64,000 nt of DNA from Candidatus Gastranaerophilales bacterium (GCA_944323985.1 CALUUP010000009.1:1-64000); one strand, 5' to 3'. Counted from the first letter of the stretch, positions 42,881 through 55,773 are shown. Notes: a model not told the origin generated them from the letters alone. Program-made: numbers and translations.

Positions 42881-44242
42881 TCATAATTTTTTTGGATTTT
42901 TAATTTTTAAAACACCATTCACATTTTGCGGCTTTCCAGTAACGCCAGAACAAGATATCACTGAATCTATATTATTATCTGAAGTCAATGCACAATATAC
43001 TTGCTTATAAGTATAGCTTGGGATTGGAGTATATTTGCCACCACCTGTAGCTCTTCCAACAAGACCATTATCAATATATGTTGGAAGTAAATCCTGACGT
43101 TCTTGTAATTTCACATCACTTATTGAATCAACAGGTATTAAATAACTTATATTATTAACTTTTGTATATATTAAAACAACACTTGCTTTACCATCATTTG
43201 TTCGAGTTTTTCGTTGTGGGACTTCCATTGTAAAACAAATATACGTTTTATAATTCACATTCTCTGAATTATAATAATATTTAATACCATTTGAAGCTTC
43301 AATATATTTATCACCACCTTTTACTGGTTTTGGTACATCATCAAATACTGGAGGTTCGGTTCCGCCAGAGCCACCATCAGATCCGCCAGAGCCGCCATCA
43401 GATCCGCCAGAGCCGCCATCAGATCCACCAGAACCACCGTCAGATCCGCCAGAACCACCAGATCCGCCAGAACCACCGCCAGGTCCAGCGAATGGAGGAT
43501 AAGAACCGCCACCACCTGGCAACAATCCACTATTACCATCACCTTTTTCTGGAATACCTATTGGAGGTTTATTACCACCAGTCCAATCAATATTACCAGA
43601 ACCACCTGAATTACCAGTATTATTTGAAGGTGGAATTATAATAGTATCTTTTATTTCGTCTCTATTATTTCCACCATTATTTGATGGAGGATTCAAAGGT
43701 CTTGTAGGATCTCCATACTCAAAACCTGGAGGAGGTGGAGTATTACCTATACCTCCAGTCGTAGAACCTGGCCCATAAGAACCACCTGAACTTGAACCTG
43801 GTCTGCTAGGAGAACTACCACCAAAGGAACCACCAGAGCTTGAACCAGGCCTGCTACTAGAACTACCGCCAAAAGAACCACCAGAGCTTGATCCTGGTCT
43901 ACTACCACCAAAAGAGCTACCTGAACCAGGACGGGATATTGTTAATGCTAAATAATTTTGCATAGGAGGTATACCGTCTAAATTTAAATGAGCCGTTTTT
44001 ATTTCTGAACCAAACAATTTAGCAACACCATCTAACAATTCTTGATTTGTCTGATTTTCTTTTCGTGATTCTGTTTCTAGTAATGCATTATATAAATTCA
44101 TATAACCATTATAATAATATAATCCATATGCCCTATCTGTTGAATATTTCGATAATATTAACCCCATAGCAGAAACGATACCTATTATACCAACACATAA
44201 TAGAATCTCAGCTAAAGTAAATGCTTTTTTCTTTTTTTTCAT
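42881..44242 (-). CDS. Type IV prepilin-like protein with a Gly/Ser/Pro-rich insert
   Basis: 453 residues. N-terminal prepilin signal KKKKKAFTLAEILL: a basic leader, Ala at -1 instead of Gly, then FTLAE with Glu at +5 and a 20-residue hydrophobic helix. Normal pilins are 130-200 residues. Here about 215 residues (about 105-320) of low complexity, including SRPGSSSGGSFGGSS-like units and GGSGGSD heptads, split the head domain (LNLDGIPPMQNYLALTIS..) from the C-terminal part (VNYKTYICFTMEVPQRK..). The end has conserved Cys residues. AGGAGA ribosome binding site. Long, flexible surface protein or pseudopilin. Confidence 0.85.
   Translation of the reverse strand: MKKKKKAFTLAEILLCVGIIGIVSAMGLILSKYSTDRAYGLYYYNGYMNLYNALLETESRKENQTNQELLDGVAKLFGSEIKTAHLNLDGIPPMQNYLALTISRPGSGSSFGGSRPGSSSGGSFGGSSSSRPGSSSGGSFGGSSPSRPGSSSGGSYGPGSTTGGIGNTPPPPGFEYGDPTRPLNPPSNNGGNNRDEIKDTIIIPPSNNTGNSGGSGNIDWTGGNKPPIGIPEKGDGNSGLLPGGGGSYPPFAGPGGGSGGSGGSGGSDGGSGGSDGGSGGSDGGSGGSDGGSGGTEPPVFDDVPKPVKGGDKYIEASNGIKYYYNSENVNYKTYICFTMEVPQRKTRTNDGKASVVLIYTKVNNISYLIPVDSISDVKLQERQDLLPTYIDNGLVGRATGGGKYTPIPSYTYKQVYCALTSDNNIDSVISCSGVTGKPQNVNGVLKIKNPKKL
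43362..43445 (-). repeat. Four 21-base tandem repeats encoding GGSGGSD
   Basis: Units at 43362, 43383, 43404 and 43425, each of 21 bases, two of them identical. A shorter remnant continues to 43480. In frame within the prepilin gene, so copy-number change alters linker length without a frameshift. Locally GC-rich. Confidence 0.9.
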
Positions 44243-44310
44243 ACTTTAAATCTCCTAAAATCAATATACATAAATATTATATCATACATATATATAAATG
44301 TGAACTCTTT

Positions 44311-45267
44311 TTATAATAAACTTAATAACTCTTCATAAGTAGATAAATTTATTAAATTAGAATTATCAATAAAATTAGAAGATTCTACATTTAAAACCGT
44401 AGAATTTTCCTTAATTGTATAAATTTTTTTATCTCTTTTAACCATTTCTAAAACAGGAATTGAACCTAAAGCATTATAAGGAACAGTAATAAAATCTAGA
44501 TCATTAATAGAAAGATAATTACACAGATCAGATGATAACTTAGGAGCATTTGCTAAGCCAATCAAAACGCATGGTAAAAAAGTAGGTGTTATATACTCTG
44601 CTGCACATTTAGGATTAACTAAATGTGTTGAAATAGAAATATCATCAAAAGCTGGAGCATGAGCTACCGGTAATTTAAATTCTTTAGAAATATAATGCGA
44701 AATTATAGCCTCAACACCACCAACAGGATCAACACCAGCCCCATTTTGATAATCTAAAGAATCATCTTCAGGGAAATGACAAACAATTGCAATGGCCTCA
44801 GCCCCTTTATTAATTAAATTACTCACTGCAAAATTTAATGTTAATAAATTATCAACATTACCAGTTGAAATACCTGAAGACTCTACGTAAAAATTAACTC
44901 CAACAGACTCTTCTGTAACTTCATAACCTATTATATTAATTCCATAAACAGTTTTAACCGCATTAATAGTATTGATATGTACATTCAAAACATCTGTGGG
45001 TATAGACTTGTCAAAAACGACTCCAATTTTATTATTACTAGACTCGATTAAACTAAGATTACCCTTAAAAAAATCATCTAAAGAATACCCTTCAACATAG
45101 AGCATATTATTAGTAATCCCAGAAAAACATGCAGCATTAACAACATTTGGATTGACTATTAACTTACATTTTTCACTAATTTTTCTTGCCCAAAAACTAG
45201 CATCTCCGGCATAACCTCCAATACTAGCTCCGATCCCCGTCGGGACAATAAATGCTCCTAATCTCAT
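44311..45267 (-). CDS. DUF3326 family protein
   Basis: 318 residues, matching the DUF3326 family known from cyanobacteria and plants: PTGIGASIGGYAGDASFWA, VNPNVVNAACFSGITNNMLYVEGY, GAGVDPVGGVEAIISHYIS, LPVAHAPAF, and FLPCVLIGLANAPKL. Function unknown. ATG 45267 has no ribosome binding site and sits 6 bases after a TATAAT box (leaderless). Divergent from a CorC/HlyC gene with which it shares a -35 element. Confidence 0.85.
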   Translation of the reverse strand: MRLGAFIVPTGIGASIGGYAGDASFWARKISEKCKLIVNPNVVNAACFSGITNNMLYVEGYSLDDFFKGNLSLIESSNNKIGVVFDKSIPTDVLNVHINTINAVKTVYGINIIGYEVTEESVGVNFYVESSGISTGNVDNLLTLNFAVSNLINKGAEAIAIVCHFPEDDSLDYQNGAGVDPVGGVEAIISHYISKEFKLPVAHAPAFDDISISTHLVNPKCAAEYITPTFLPCVLIGLANAPKLSSDLCNYLSINDLDFITVPYNALGSIPVLEMVKRDKKIYTIKENSTVLNVESSNFIDNSNLINLSTYEELLSLL

Positions 45268-45273
45268 TTAATA

Positions 45274-45325
45274 ATTATATTACAATTTTCAAATTATTGC
45301 AAAAATCAATCGAATATTGTAAAAT
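45274..45325. promoter_or_regulatory. Divergent promoters sharing one palindromic -35 box
   Basis: TTGCAA at 45297-45302 is its own reverse complement. Leftward, 17 bp separate it from TATAAT (45274-45279) for the DUF3326 gene. Rightward, 17 bp separate it from TAAAAT (45320-45325) for the CorC/HlyC gene. Both spacers are ideal, so one hexamer could serve both strands, making transcription mutually exclusive at initiation. Confidence 0.65.
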
Positions 45326-45354
45326 TACAAATATTATGAGGATAATAAGATTAA

Positions 45355-46698
45355 ATGAGTCTCACAGACATATTTATTAATATATTTATTATAATATTTT
45401 TATTATTTGTTAACGCATTTTTTGTAGCAGCCGAGTTTTCATTAGTGAAAGTTAGAAAAACAAGACTTGAACAATTATGCAATGAAGGAAATTCAAACGC
45501 TAAAAAAGCTTTGAAATTAGTTAATGACGTAAATAGAATGCTTGCAGCCGCTCAATTAGGCGTTACAATTGCTAGTATAGCTTTAGGTTGGGTAGCAGAA
45601 GCTACTATTGTACAATTGATTGAACCTTTAATCAATTTAATACCTATAATAAATAAAACAATAACTTCACATGTAATTGCAGTTCCTTTATCATTTATAA
45701 TCGTCACATATTTTCATGTTTTATTAGGAGAACAATTACCAAAATGTATTTCGCTTAAACATCCAGAGACTTTATCACTATTAATATCTCATCCAATGGA
45801 TATTTTTATTACACTATTTAAACCTTTTGTGTTATTGCTAGAAATTTCTGGAAATAAACTTTTAAAATTATGCCACGCTGATACAGAAGACTCGTCATTA
45901 GTTCATTCAACAGAAGAATTAGATATGCTAGTTGATGCAAGCTACAATGAAGGTGTTTTAAATAAAACTGAAGCAGAAATGTTACATAACATGTTTAAAT
46001 TTTCTGATTTAATGGCTAAACAAGTAATGATTCCTCGAACAGATATGATATGCATATCTAAAGATATTAATTTTGAAGAATTAAATAATGTTGCTCTACA
46101 AAATCAATATACCAGATATCCTGTTTATGATGAAAATATCGATAAAATTCTAGGTTTTATTCATGTTAAAGACCTATATTTACTATCCAGAAATAATACA
46201 AATTATGATATTAATAAATTGATTAGACCACTTATGTTAGTACCTGAAACAATGACCTTAGATAATATACTAATCGACTTCAAAAAGAAACATTGTCAAA
46301 TGGCAGTAGTAATAGATGAATTTGGAGGAACTGCAGGTCTAATAACATTAGAAGACGTCTTAGAAGAAATAATTGGAGATGTTCAAGACGAATTTGATGA
46401 AGAAACAGAAGCTGACATAAAGCAAATTGGAGAAAACTTATATATTGCGAATGCAATGATGAGAATAGACGAATTAGTAGAATATTTCGATTTAAAAGAA
46501 GCGTTATTTGAAGAAGATGACGTAGACACTATTGCAGGTTTAGTTGTAAAATTATTAGGCAGAATTGCTAATGTCGAAGATTCTGTATCCTTTAATGGAT
46601 TAACTTTTACTGTAAAAGAAGTTGATGGTGCTAGAATAACAAAATTAAAAATATACAAAGAGCCTTCACAAGAAAATGATATTATAGAAGAAGCCTAA
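45355..46698 (+). CDS. CorC/HlyC (CNNM-like) membrane protein
   Basis: 447 residues. DUF21 membrane domain (about 1-190; NAFFVAAEFSLVKVRKTRLE, ARQLGVTIASIALGW-like motif), a pair of CBS domains (about 205-330; VMIPRTDMICIS, HVKDLYL) and the CorC_HlyC C-terminal domain (about 350-430). The family exports or handles Mg2+ and other divalent cations. GAGGAT ribosome binding site. Located opposite the DUF3326 gene. Confidence 0.93.
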   Translation: MSLTDIFINIFIIIFLLFVNAFFVAAEFSLVKVRKTRLEQLCNEGNSNAKKALKLVNDVNRMLAAAQLGVTIASIALGWVAEATIVQLIEPLINLIPIINKTITSHVIAVPLSFIIVTYFHVLLGEQLPKCISLKHPETLSLLISHPMDIFITLFKPFVLLLEISGNKLLKLCHADTEDSSLVHSTEELDMLVDASYNEGVLNKTEAEMLHNMFKFSDLMAKQVMIPRTDMICISKDINFEELNNVALQNQYTRYPVYDENIDKILGFIHVKDLYLLSRNNTNYDINKLIRPLMLVPETMTLDNILIDFKKKHCQMAVVIDEFGGTAGLITLEDVLEEIIGDVQDEFDEETEADIKQIGENLYIANAMMRIDELVEYFDLKEALFEEDDVDTIAGLVVKLLGRIANVEDSVSFNGLTFTVKEVDGARITKLKIYKEPSQENDIIEEA

Positions 46699-46828
46699 CC
46701 ATAAATTTAATAAAACTTCTAGTACATTTTATTAAGATTTGTAAATATATTTATGTAAATTGCAATTTATAAAAAAAACTTTACTTTATATTAATATAAT
46801 GTGTTCATAGGTGTAAAAAGGTTAGATA

Positions 46829-47611
46829 ATGTCATCAGGTTTTGCAATTGCAGCATATACTCCATCAATAATATCAAGTGGAATTTTTAGTACTCGAAGA
46901 GCAAATTCAAGTATAGATGCAATAAGTTCCAACAATCCAATTGTAGGCGCAATGAATATGGATATCGCAGCAGGACAAATAACTAATGCTGCCAAAGGAA
47001 TTGCAGATATAGCAAAAGAACAAAAAAATTTAATATATAATGAAGTTTTAAGTGCTGAAAAAATGATAAAAAACGCTCAGTCATCAAATAAAATAATAAA
47101 TGGAATCGGTAAAGTCGTTAACTATACAGCAGACCACATAAACCCAATAATAGTTGCGACAGGAGCTTTAAAAGTAGCAACAGCAGAAGACAAAGAAAAT
47201 GCAATTATACAAGAAGGAATTGCTCTTCCTACAATGTTTTTATTTGAGGCTGGTGCTAAAAAATTCATAGGTATGCCAATAAACAAAAAATTTGACCCTA
47301 AGACAATGGAAATAACTCCTGAAGGAATATATCAAATTATTGATGGTAAGAAAGAATTAATTGCAGAAAATGGAAATTATAAAATAATTAACAATAAAAA
47401 AATATCAATCAGTCGTAAAGGCTTATATAAAAATAATCCATTTCTAGAAAAACAAGCTCAAACAATAAAAGATATATGTAATTCTAAAAAAATACTAAAT
47501 AAATCTTTAAAATTCTTACCTGGAGTTTTAAAAGGTTCATTCTTTGTAAGTGCATCAATTGCAGGGTACAAAATCGGTTCAACTATTGCAGAAAATTTTA
47601 CTGAGAAATAA
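46829..47611 (+). CDS. Lineage-specific protein, unknown function
   Basis: 260 residues, not recognised. Ala/Ile/Ser-rich N-terminus (SSGFAIAAYTPSIISSGIF), amphipathic helix segment (MNMDIAAGQITNAAKG), then two hydrophobic segments (PIIVATGALKVATA about 112-125; FLPGVLKGSFFVSASIAGYKI at the end). A lysine-rich repeated short strand pattern (GIYQIIDGKKELIAENGNYK) lies between. Leader AAAAAGGTTAGA matches that of the 28553 gene at the same distance from ATG. No signal peptide. Confidence 0.65.
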   Translation: MSSGFAIAAYTPSIISSGIFSTRRANSSIDAISSNNPIVGAMNMDIAAGQITNAAKGIADIAKEQKNLIYNEVLSAEKMIKNAQSSNKIINGIGKVVNYTADHINPIIVATGALKVATAEDKENAIIQEGIALPTMFLFEAGAKKFIGMPINKKFDPKTMEITPEGIYQIIDGKKELIAENGNYKIINNKKISISRKGLYKNNPFLEKQAQTIKDICNSKKILNKSLKFLPGVLKGSFFVSASIAGYKIGSTIAENFTEK

Positions 47612-47627
47612 ACAAAATACTGAAACA

Positions 47628-48494
47628 TTATCTATATCTGGAAATTTTACCATTCTCCCTATACAAAGTTTGAAAAAAAGATTGAGAACGCCTATAATTA
47701 TTTATAGTAGCTTCCAGTGAAGCATTTATAGTAATGTAAACCACTGGTATTGATATTGCAACAGTTAAAACAGCAACAATAGCGTGTCGTATTATTGTTT
47801 GAATTATCCGAAATCTTTGTTTTGTAATCGCAATATCATCTTGTTCTCTTAAAATTTTATTTATTAAATTTTTTCTTTCCTTCACTGTTAAATGTTCAAT
47901 AAAATCAACATTTTGCGGATCAATATAAATAACATACTTTGAATATTTTACATTCCCATCAAGAAAATCCAAACTATCATTATAATTCTTTTGTTCAGTA
48001 GAAAAAGCTCTTTCAGTTATGTTTCCATTAGAAATCTTCTCTATATCAGAATTTTCATCTAATTCTACATTATTAGTATCCTGAAATGCAGCATTTGAAA
48101 TTGTTGGTTTTTCAACATTCTCATTATTTTTACTTTCTTGTTGTTTTGATAGCTTTGCTTTATATTTCTTTAAAAAATTATCATCAAAATTCTCATTTAA
48201 TCTAGCATGATGGATTTTAGTATCTTCTTTAATTTTAGTATCTTCTTTAATTTCATTAGATTCTACAACATTCTCTGTATTTTGTTCTTTATCAGTTTCT
48301 TCAAAAAGATTTTCGTCATCTAATTTAGAAACTTCAGTATTATTTTGTAATTTATTATCAGAAAACTCACTTGCATCTTTCTGAATTTTTTGTTGCAATT
48401 GTTCAATTAATTCAGGAGAAATATCATCATTCAAAGAGGCTAATTCAGCAATATCCATTGAATCTTTATTATTAAAAATTTTATTATCCGCCAT
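47628..48494 (-). CDS. Acidic protein with one C-terminal membrane helix
   Basis: 288 residues, no family recognised. The first 200 residues are Asn/Asp/Glu/Lys-rich and probably disordered, including a tandem duplication (two copies of 18 bases at 48214-48249, giving IKEDTKIKEDTKI). A short folded piece (YVIYIDPQNVDFIEHLTVKE), a basic amphipathic stretch (KNLINKILREQDDIAITKQR), and one membrane helix (IIRHAIVAVLTVAISIPVVYI) with a short basic tail follow. AGAGAGA ribosome binding site. Likely cytoplasmic face of the inner membrane. Confidence 0.7.
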   Translation of the reverse strand: MADNKIFNNKDSMDIAELASLNDDISPELIEQLQQKIQKDASEFSDNKLQNNTEVSKLDDENLFEETDKEQNTENVVESNEIKEDTKIKEDTKIHHARLNENFDDNFLKKYKAKLSKQQESKNNENVEKPTISNAAFQDTNNVELDENSDIEKISNGNITERAFSTEQKNYNDSLDFLDGNVKYSKYVIYIDPQNVDFIEHLTVKERKNLINKILREQDDIAITKQRFRIIQTIIRHAIVAVLTVAISIPVVYITINASLEATINNYRRSQSFFQTLYRENGKISRYR

Positions 48495-48577
48495 GTATCT
48501 CTCTCATAAATTTTGTAGTATGATAAACATATTATATATGATATTAAGTAATTAGGCAACGATAAGAGAGATCTCAA

Positions 48578-49594
48578 ATGATAAAAAATAATATAGAAAA
48601 AATTATAAACAAATTAAAAGAAATAAAAATCCTAGTTATAGGAGATTTAGCTCTTGACGAAATGATATATGGCTCTACAGAAAGAATTTCAAGAGAAGCT
48701 CCTGTTTTAATTTTACAGCATACACATACAAAATTTATACTAGGTGGAGCCTCAAATGCGGCTCACAATGTATCCAAAATTAACAACGGTAAAGTTAGTG
48801 TTATAGGAGTAATTGGGAATGATTATCAGGGGAAAGATTTAATAAATGCGTTCAAAAATGCTGATGTTAATTGTGAATCTTTAATTGTTGACAATAATCG
48901 AAAGACAATTACAAAAACTAGAATATCAGGTTCTTGCTCACAATCAATAACACAACAAATTGTTAGAATAGATCGGCAAACAAATGAACCTTTATCAGAT
49001 GAAACAGAACAAAAAATAATAAGCGCTATTGAAAATTTAATACCAAATCATGATGCAATAATTCTATCTGATTATCATATTGGAACTTTAACTAACAACA
49101 TAATAAATAGAGTTATTAATCTAAGCAAAAAATTAAACAAAATAGTAATAGTAGATGCACAAAAAGACTTAGATAGGTACAAAAATGTAACTTCTATGAC
49201 TCCAAATTTACCGGACACTCAAAAACATGTTGGCTTTTATTTGAAAAATAAAGAAGATTTTAAAAAAGCAGGTAAAATATTATTTGACCAAACAAACGCG
49301 AACTCTATATTAATAACATGCGGTTCAGAAGGAATGGTTGTATTAGAAAATAATGGCGATAAATATACACATATACCTGTTTTTAATAAAGCTGAAGTTT
49401 TTGACGTTACAGGCGCAGGTGATACTGTTACGGCACTTTATACATTAGCTTTAACGGCTGGAGCAACTCCTGTTGAAGCTGCAATAATTGGAAATATTGC
49501 AGCAGGAATTGTCATCAAACAATTTGGTTGTGCAACAACTACGATTCAAGAAATTTTAAAATTTATTCCAAATACAATAGAATTAGAATACTAA
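48578..49594 (+). CDS. rfaE1: D-glycero-beta-D-manno-heptose-7-phosphate kinase (RfaE domain I, PfkB family)
   Basis: 338 residues, PfkB-type sugar kinase. ILVIGDLALDEMIYGSTERISREAP is diagnostic for the heptose kinase half of RfaE/HldE, followed by LGGASNAAHNV, TKTRISG, the catalytic DVTGAGDTV near residue 276, and NIAAGIVIKQFG. It makes ADP-heptose precursors for LPS core. The adenylyltransferase domain is absent, so a separate hldC-like gene would be needed elsewhere. AGAGAGAT ribosome binding site; first gene of the run with DUF4330, IctB-like and ligA. Confidence 0.88.
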   Translation: MIKNNIEKIINKLKEIKILVIGDLALDEMIYGSTERISREAPVLILQHTHTKFILGGASNAAHNVSKINNGKVSVIGVIGNDYQGKDLINAFKNADVNCESLIVDNNRKTITKTRISGSCSQSITQQIVRIDRQTNEPLSDETEQKIISAIENLIPNHDAIILSDYHIGTLTNNIINRVINLSKKLNKIVIVDAQKDLDRYKNVTSMTPNLPDTQKHVGFYLKNKEDFKKAGKILFDQTNANSILITCGSEGMVVLENNGDKYTHIPVFNKAEVFDVTGAGDTVTALYTLALTAGATPVEAAIIGNIAAGIVIKQFGCATTTIQEILKFIPNTIELEY

Positions 49595-49606
49595 TAAGGA
49601 GTTCAT

Positions 49607-50143
49607 ATGAAAAAAATAAACATAGTTGATTTAATTATTCTATTAGGAGTTATTACAGCACTATTTGTGGGAATTTTAACAACAAAACATTTTAGACAAA
49701 CAGCTGATAAACAAATAGAAGCAACATCTAATATAACCTTTCAAGTATTTTTAAGAGGAGTTACTGTTACAGGACAAGAATTCCCAATCAAAAATAATGA
49801 CAAAACATTTATTACAATTAGAAATGTTCCATATACAGAATTAAATGTTATCTCTGTAAAATCAGAAGCAAGAATGACAGCTTTACCAACTTCAAAAGCA
49901 AAAGATCAATATATTTTAATAAAAGATCCTACACAACCTGCAATTTACGACGCTATAGTTACAATAACTGATATTGCCAAAATAACCAAAGATGGAGCTG
50001 TTGTTGGAGGTAATAAAATCAAAATGGGATTACCAGTAACTCTCGAAGGTGAAAATTACAAATTTAATGGAACGATTTCAGATGTTAAAGTCATATCTAA
50101 CGTAAAAATTGAAGATGCAGGTGAAAATAATCAAGTAGGTTAA
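49607..50143 (+). CDS. DUF4330 family membrane-anchored protein
   Basis: 178 residues. One N-terminal membrane helix (about 7-25; LIILLGVITALFVGIL) then a beta-rich domain with the DUF4330 pattern (QVFLRGVTVTGQEF, DAIVTITDIAKITKDGAVVGGNKIKMG, start of each conserved block). Function unknown. AAGGAG ribosome binding site; the IctB-like gene follows after 5 bp. The same families are neighbours in cyanobacteria as far as I recall. Confidence 0.75.
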   Translation: MKKINIVDLIILLGVITALFVGILTTKHFRQTADKQIEATSNITFQVFLRGVTVTGQEFPIKNNDKTFITIRNVPYTELNVISVKSEARMTALPTSKAKDQYILIKDPTQPAIYDAIVTITDIAKITKDGAVVGGNKIKMGLPVTLEGENYKFNGTISDVKVISNVKIEDAGENNQVG

Positions 50144-50148
50144 TTTTA

Positions 50149-53776
<3,628 letters not shown>

Positions 53777-53778
<2 letters not shown>

Positions 53779-53803
53779 AAGCTCCTTTAAAAGGAGCTTT
53801 TTA
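53777..53803. terminator. Bidirectional terminator
   Basis: Inverted repeat AAAAGCTCCTTT / AAAGGAGCTTTT (12-base arms, minimal loop) with T runs on both strands, between the small membrane protein and the sugar porter. Confidence 0.9.
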
Positions 53804-53809
53804 ATATAT

Positions 53810-55165
53810 TTAAAAATTTCTAGGCAAAATACCTCTGCGCCAATTTGATTCAATTTGTTCTAAAGAAATACCTTTAGTTTCAGGCACAAAGAAATAAACA
53901 AAAATAATACACAAAATAGAAACAATACCAAAAATAGCAAAAGTCAAAGCCCCGCCTATTCTATGTAATAAAATTGGAAAACTAGCCACCACGAAGAAAT
54001 TAAAAGCAAAATTTGAAACTGTACAAATACTCATAGCAATACCGCGTATTTTCAAAGGAAAGACCTCTGAAACCAAAATCCAACCAATAGGCCCAAGACT
54101 CATTGCAAAACAGATTATATAAGTAACTAAACTCCCAACCGCAAGCCATTTCAAATTATCACCCAACACGTCAGCAAAAGCAAAAGATGCACTCAACGCA
54201 AACAAACTTAACATAACTCCAGTGAGTCCAAAATATAACAAAGGTTTTCTACCTATTTTATCTGTAAAAAATACCGCAACGATTGTCATTACAAAATTAA
54301 CAACTCCAATACCTGTTGTAGCATAAATAGCAGTTAAATTACTATCAAACCCTGCAGTTTTAAAAATCGTTGGAGCGTAATAAATAATCGTATTAATACC
54401 TGTACAAATTTGGGCAAACATAATACCAATACCAACCACAAATGGCATTATCATCCATTTTTTTAATCTAAAATGAACATCTTTTTGCTCAGCTTTCAAC
54501 GTAGATTTTATTTCATTAATTTCAATTTGAGCATCCGCATCAGGTTCAATTTTATTAAAAACAATTCCAGCCTCATCTTCTCTATTTTTCGAAACTAACC
54601 ATCTTGGAGTATCCTTCATAAAACACATACCAATAAATAAAATCAAGCCAGGAAGCACGCCAGCAAAAAGCATCCACCTCCAACTATAAACAGCTTGAGC
54701 AAAAATAGCATTTATAAAATATGAAAATAAAATCCCTGCAGTAATCGCCCATTGATACAAAGAAACCAAAGTTCCTCTTAAAGCTTTAGGTGATATTTCC
54801 GATAAATAAAGTGGGACTACAAAATTTACGATTCCAACAGCAAATCCAACAAAAATTCTTGAAAGAATAAGTATGTAAATATTAGGAGCAAATGCACACA
54901 TTACAGAGCCTAAAATAAAAATAACAGCCGTTGCCATTATAATTTTTTTTCTACCGAAAATATCTGCTAAAATACCATTTGTTGCAGCTCCAATTACAGC
55001 ACCTATTAAAACAGAACTAACAAGGAATCCTTGCAAAGTATCAGGTAAAACCCAAGTTTCATTAATAAATAACAAAGCACCTGATATTACACCTGTATCA
55101 TAACCAGATAATAAGCCTCCTAAAGAAGCTATTATCGCAACAACATAAAGCCACAAATATTTCAT
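53810..55165 (-). CDS. MFS sugar porter (GalP/XylE type)
   Basis: 451 residues, 12 predicted membrane helices. Start at ATG 55165, GAGGTG upstream. Signatures of the sugar porter family: FGYD-like SGYDTGVISGALLFI, D-x-x-GRKK (DIFGRKK), R-x-x-x-G-x-x-(G) in RIFVGFAVG, PLYLSEISP, PRWLVSKNR, the helix 7 QICTGINTIIYYAP, DKIGRKPLL, and the C-terminal PETKGISLEQIE. Predicted sugar/H+ symport across the inner membrane. pgi, the next glycolytic step, lies 0.7 kb upstream. Confidence 0.93.
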   Translation of the reverse strand: MKYLWLYVVAIIASLGGLLSGYDTGVISGALLFINETWVLPDTLQGFLVSSVLIGAVIGAATNGILADIFGRKKIIMATAVIFILGSVMCAFAPNIYILILSRIFVGFAVGIVNFVVPLYLSEISPKALRGTLVSLYQWAITAGILFSYFINAIFAQAVYSWRWMLFAGVLPGLILFIGMCFMKDTPRWLVSKNREDEAGIVFNKIEPDADAQIEINEIKSTLKAEQKDVHFRLKKWMIMPFVVGIGIMFAQICTGINTIIYYAPTIFKTAGFDSNLTAIYATTGIGVVNFVMTIVAVFFTDKIGRKPLLYFGLTGVMLSLFALSASFAFADVLGDNLKWLAVGSLVTYIICFAMSLGPIGWILVSEVFPLKIRGIAMSICTVSNFAFNFFVVASFPILLHRIGGALTFAIFGIVSILCIIFVYFFVPETKGISLEQIESNWRRGILPRNF

Positions 55166-55209
55166 ATAAACACCTCTATAAAATATTAATACCACACTTT
55201 ATTAATATT

Positions 55210-55773
55210 TTAACCAAAAATTTTATCAAAAACTTCCTCTTTATGTTCTATATCAAAATGTACTTTATTAAATAAATTATTAACAAAAGCTTTTATTTTT
55301 GATAATTGCGGTAATTGTTCATTATACGGAATATAATATAAATCCATTGGCAAATAACCATCTCTATTAGGATAAAGATAATTAATATTTAAACAAACTG
55401 CTCCATTCTTTTTATAAAAATTTACTCGTTTAATAGTGTTTGGGGAACTTTCAACCTCTTTTTCAACCTCAAAAAAACACCCTTTTTTTTGAAACTCAAA
55501 CATATCTTTAAGAGTTTTTAAAATTTTTGTCCCATAACCTTTAGAATGAAATTCTTTAAATATAGCAATATAATCAATAAAAAGATACTCAGAATCTATG
55601 AATAATACAACATAACCTACTAAAAGTTCATTATCATAAAATTCATATAAACAATAATCTTTCGAAAACTTATCTACAAAATCCTGATAAGACTTTAGCT
55701 CATCCACAGGAAATTGTTTAACCATATCACTATAAACAAATTTATAATTTTCTGAATATACTAATTTAAACAC
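55210..55773 (-). CDS. GNAT-family N-acetyltransferase
   Basis: 187 residues from GTG 55773. The open frame continues to 55830, but that would include the pgi terminator hairpin, and a TATAAT box ends 6 bases before this GTG. GNAT motif A is seen as FIDYIAIFKEFHSKGYGTKIL (acetyl-CoA-binding Q/R-x-x-G-x-G/A variant KGYGTK), then VNFYKKNGAVCLNINYLYP. Substrate unknown. Ends 45 bp before the sugar porter. Confidence 0.75.
   Translation of the reverse strand: MFKLVYSENYKFVYSDMVKQFPVDELKSYQDFVDKFSKDYCLYEFYDNELLVGYVVLFIDSEYLFIDYIAIFKEFHSKGYGTKILKTLKDMFEFQKKGCFFEVEKEVESSPNTIKRVNFYKKNGAVCLNINYLYPNRDGYLPMDLYYIPYNEQLPQLSKIKAFVNNLFNKVHFDIEHKEEVFDKIFG

Noticed and set aside
43291-43641. 116-residue plus-strand ORF with repeated HHQIRQ-like units
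   Set aside because: It is the antisense reading of the GGSGGSD-encoding repeats of the prepilin gene. It has no ribosome binding site and its regularity comes from the 21-base repeats.
46707-46735. AT-only hairpin TTAATAAAA / TTTTATTAA after the CorC/HlyC gene
   Set aside because: The stem has no G-C pairs and no T run follows, so it is too weak to call a terminator.
48214-48249. Perfect 18-base tandem duplication in the acidic membrane protein
   Set aside because: It lies in a low-complexity Lys/Asp/Glu region where short in-frame duplications are common. Noted in the gene entry only.
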